Shown one piece after another: positions 61,882-64,000 of a stretch of 64,000 nucleotides of DNA. The translations under genes were made by a program, and so were the position numbers. Position 1 is the stretch's first letter; the number at the start of each line of letters is the position of its first letter. The stretch comes from Hyphomicrobiales bacterium (GTDB lineage Bacteria; Pseudomonadota; Alphaproteobacteria; Rhizobiales; Xanthobacteraceae). The stretch lies in assembly GCA_021730985.1 (NCBI GenBank), contig JAKFYI010000002.1, positions 62,001 to 126,000 of the forward strand, written 5' to 3'. The notes under the pieces were generated by a model. The model was not told the origin of the DNA, made no database searches, and worked only from the letters and a program-made list of their open reading frames with translations.

Positions 61882-62652
61882 TCAGCCGAGCTGTTTGCCC
61901 GGCGGACCTGCGTTCGGTGCGCCGCTCGGCAGATCGAACTGGTTCGCCGGCAAGGTGTCGAAGAACTCAAGCACCTCGGCGGTTTTCACCACGTCGGCGT
62001 ACTTGGCGTTCATGTCGCAAAGGTTGATCGCGTGGCTCGCCTGGCTGCGGTCGAAGCAGCCTTCCTCGGCGAGTGTGATGCGATAATTCAGGCTGAACGC
62101 GTCGAGCACGGTGGCCCGCACGCAGCCCGACGTGGTCGTTCCCGTCACGATCACGCTGTCGCAGCCAAGCAGCGTGAGATAGCTCGTCATGTTGGTGCCA
62201 AAGAAGCCGGACGGCTTCTGCTTGTAGATCACGATGTCCTTGGGACCGGGCGCGATCTCGCCGACGATTTCATTGCCGTCGATGTTGGTGTTGGGTCTGG
62301 TGCCGCGGTCCTCGCTGGAGCGGCTGTTTTTCCAGCTCCAGCTACCATTGTCCCAGTTGTCGGCGCGCCGCACACCGGTGGTGTAGATCACCGGAATTCC
62401 TTTTCCGCGCGCCTTTTCGATCAGCGATTTCAGGTAGGGCATCGCCACCCAGGCATCCTCGCCGCAGGAATTGCGCCAGCGCTTGATCGATTCAAGGATC
62501 GGCATCGGGCGCTCGTCGCAGAACGCATAATTCACGTCGATGATGAGCAGCGCAGGCCGCTTGCCGAAGCCCTGGCGCGCCGCGTAGCCGGAGTTGCCGA
62601 ACACCGCCTTGTCGCGCTCGGTGAGGAACTTGTTCCAGATCGGCTCAGACAT
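61882..62652 (-). CDS. Isochorismatase-family cysteine hydrolase (N-carbamoylsarcosine amidase-like)
   Basis: 256 residues with the cysteine-hydrolase triad Asp39 (LLIIDVNYAF), Lys146 (YKQKPSGFF) and Cys177 (TTTSGCVRAT). The cis-peptide VTGTTTSG loop precedes the nucleophile. The family hydrolyses amides, carbamoyl groups or vinyl ethers. The N-terminal 30 residues are an extension seen in N-carbamoylsarcosine amidase-like and maleamate amidohydrolases. It stops four bases from the MBL gene and shares an intergenic region with the caspase-like gene. Substrate not predictable. Confidence 0.88.
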   Translation of the reverse strand: MSEPIWNKFLTERDKAVFGNSGYAARQGFGKRPALLIIDVNYAFCDERPMPILESIKRWRNSCGEDAWVAMPYLKSLIEKARGKGIPVIYTTGVRRADNWDNGSWSWKNSRSSEDRGTRPNTNIDGNEIVGEIAPGPKDIVIYKQKPSGFFGTNMTSYLTLLGCDSVIVTGTTTSGCVRATVLDAFSLNYRITLAEEGCFDRSQASHAINLCDMNAKYADVVKTAEVLEFFDTLPANQFDLPSGAPNAGPPGKQLG

Positions 62653-62823
62653 GTTTTAGCTCCCTGACTTCCGCCTGTTTCGACAGATATTACCACGTTC
62701 GGAGCCTCAAAGGCAGGAAGGCTTCCTCGAAGGGAAGCGCCGGGGTGTGCGCCTCGCATGGCGCGCTCACCGCAAAGGTGGCATTGTCGGCCAACGAATT
62801 CGTCCGACCACCGGGAGGACCTG

Positions 62824-64000
62824 ATGTCAATTCGCTCCACTCTCCTTGCCATTGCGTGTGCCGCGGCAATGACGGCGCCCGTCGCTGCCATTGCCGAGAA
62901 CCGCCTCGCGCTGGTGATCGGCAATTCGGCCTACCGGACGGCCTCGGCGCTCCCCAATCCGGCCAATGACGCAAGGGCAGTTACGGAACTGCTGCAGAGC
63001 GCCAAATTCGAGGTGACGACTGCGGCCGACCTGTCGCAAATCGACATGCGGCGCGTCATCGTTGACTTCGCCGAAACGGTCAAGCGCAAGGGGCCGAACA
63101 CCGTTGCGGTCGTCTATTACGCCGGCCACGGGGTGCAGGTTGGCGGCGAGAACTTCCTCATTCCTGTCGATGCCAACATCAAGAGCGAGGCCGAGGTTGC
63201 GTTGTACGCGATCCGGTTCGACGACCTGATGAATGCGCTGGAGGCTGCACCCACCAAGGCGCGCATCGTCATTCTTGACGCCTGCCGCAACAATCCGTTT
63301 GCCGAGATGCAGAAGACCGTCGGCCGCGGCCTTGCCATGGTCAACGCGCCGGTCGGTTCGGTGGTCGCCTATTCGACCTCGCCGGGAACAGAGGCCGAGG
63401 ACGGGCGCGGCTCCAACAGCCCGTTCACCGCTGCCTTTATTGCCGCGGCGAAGCAGCCGGGCGTGCCGGTCGAGCAGACCTTCAAGGCGGTGCGGCTCGC
63501 CGTGCACAGCGAAACGGAAGGGCGCCAGACTCCGTGGGAGGTGCTGTCGCTGACCAACAACTTCTCCTTCTTTCCGACCGGTGCCGATCCGGGCCCGGCG
63601 TCTTCATCGCCTGCGGCCGGATCGTCGATCCCGGCGGGGCCGGGACAGACTCCGGCTGCAACACGCGTATCGCTCACCGCGCCGGATGCGAAGGTCAATC
63701 CGGAGAGAGCCTCCGACAAGCCTGCGGTGCGTTCGGCATACTGGAAAAAGATGCTGCGCGGACTTTCGCCCGAGCAGGCTTACAACCTCGTGGTAAGCGA
63801 GGACGACATCGACGGCTATCGCGAGTTCCTGGTGCTCTACCCGAAGGCCCCGCAATTGGCGCGGGTTCGCGCCATCAGCGATCGCCGCCTGGAGATGGTC
63901 GCCTGGTACACCGCGGTGTCGGCGAATTCGGTCGGGGCCTACAGGTATTTCCTTGGGCGCTACGGCTCGAGCGACATGGCGGCCACCGCGCAGACCCTGA
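62824..64000 (+). CDS. Secreted caspase-like (peptidase C14) protein, 3' truncated by window end
   Basis: At least 392 residues, open at the right edge. GGGAGGA precedes the ATG; a Sec signal peptide ends near AAIAE. The caspase fold follows: NRLALVIGNSAYRTASALPNPANDA, the catalytic His102 in VVYYAGHGVQ, and the Cys154 in LDACRNNPF, an orthodox His-Cys dyad for a metacaspase or orthocaspase-type protease. A Pro/Ala-rich linker (about 265-300) leads to a helical C-terminal part with a tetratricopeptide-like look (VSEDDIDGYREFLVLYP, SANSVGAYRYFLGRYG). It lies opposite the isochorismatase gene. The C-terminal partner domain lies outside the window. Confidence 0.9.
   Translation, partial: MSIRSTLLAIACAAAMTAPVAAIAENRLALVIGNSAYRTASALPNPANDARAVTELLQSAKFEVTTAADLSQIDMRRVIVDFAETVKRKGPNTVAVVYYAGHGVQVGGENFLIPVDANIKSEAEVALYAIRFDDLMNALEAAPTKARIVILDACRNNPFAEMQKTVGRGLAMVNAPVGSVVAYSTSPGTEAEDGRGSNSPFTAAFIAAAKQPGVPVEQTFKAVRLAVHSETEGRQTPWEVLSLTNNFSFFPTGADPGPASSSPAAGSSIPAGPGQTPAATRVSLTAPDAKVNPERASDKPAVRSAYWKKMLRGLSPEQAYNLVVSEDDIDGYREFLVLYPKAPQLARVRAISDRRLEMVAWYTAVSANSVGAYRYFLGRYGSSDMAATAQTL

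Noticed and set aside
1..64000. tRNA, rRNA, CRISPR arrays or intact insertion sequences
   Set aside because: No repeated spacer pattern, transposase motif or tRNA-like cloverleaf was recognised; a scan with dedicated software was not possible.

Overview
This 64 kb window is GC-rich and gene-dense, and looks like the chromosome of an alphaproteobacterium, most likely Nitrobacteraceae (the Bradyrhizobium / Rhodopseudomonas / Afipia group). Supporting this are the cytochrome c maturation operon ccmI-E-F-H followed by degP, an OmpR-type two-component pair and glnE; several Bug (TctC) solute-binding proteins; PleC-like and DivJ-like kinases with GANTC and CtrA-like promoter sites; and a REP-like palindrome of the type common in Rhizobiales. 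The species cannot be fixed from the sequence alone.

Layout. 1-1.9 kb: osmoregulated glucan glucosyltransferase (opgH) and the start of a secreted protein. 2.0-8.8 kb: a compact cluster encoding a zinc-type dehydrogenase, a divergent 6-pyruvoyl-tetrahydropterin-synthase-like protein, a family 4 glycosyltransferase, a methyltransferase, a RibD-type reductase, GTP cyclohydrolase II, cytochrome b561 and a creatininase-family amidohydrolase. It reads like an uncharacterised pathway from GTP to a pterin- or pyrimidine-derived, glycosylated and methylated product. 8.9-22 kb: an unknown helical protein, ccmI-E-F-H, degP, response regulator, sensor kinase, glnE. 22-40.8 kb: a secreted c-type cytochrome/propeller protein, then catabolic and transport genes (FAD monooxygenase, two amidohydrolase/MBL enzymes, four Bug receptors without TctA/TctB), a PleC-like kinase behind a dense GANTC cluster, aminopeptidase N and an unusual CDF transporter. 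41-44 kb: a PepSY/DUF2271/DUF4198/ApbE flavinylation cluster behind an ICE-like (Irr) box. 44-48 kb: an SDR, a decaprenyl-phosphate phosphoribosyltransferase-like UbiA protein and a large GT-C-like membrane protein.

48.2-56.0 kb is apparently a genomic island. An imperfect direct repeat of the 5' part of dusA (18 identical bases in its core) lies at each end, and a frameshifted tyrosine-integrase remnant sits next to intact dusA. The island carries the whole assimilatory sulfate pathway: a CysN-CysH fusion, CysD, an adrenodoxin-type ferredoxin, CysG, DUF2849, CysI and DUF934. 56-64 kb: dusA, a TauE/SafE permease, an aspartic protease, DUF1289, a DivJ-like kinase with CtrA/GANTC sites in its promoter, a GST, an MBL hydrolase, an isochorismatase-family hydrolase and a truncated caspase-like protein.

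The three strongest leads are the pterin-like cluster (2-8.8 kb), the dusA island with its CysN-CysH fusion, and the nine-site GANTC region in front of the PleC-like kinase. All family assignments are by eye from motifs; no searches were run.
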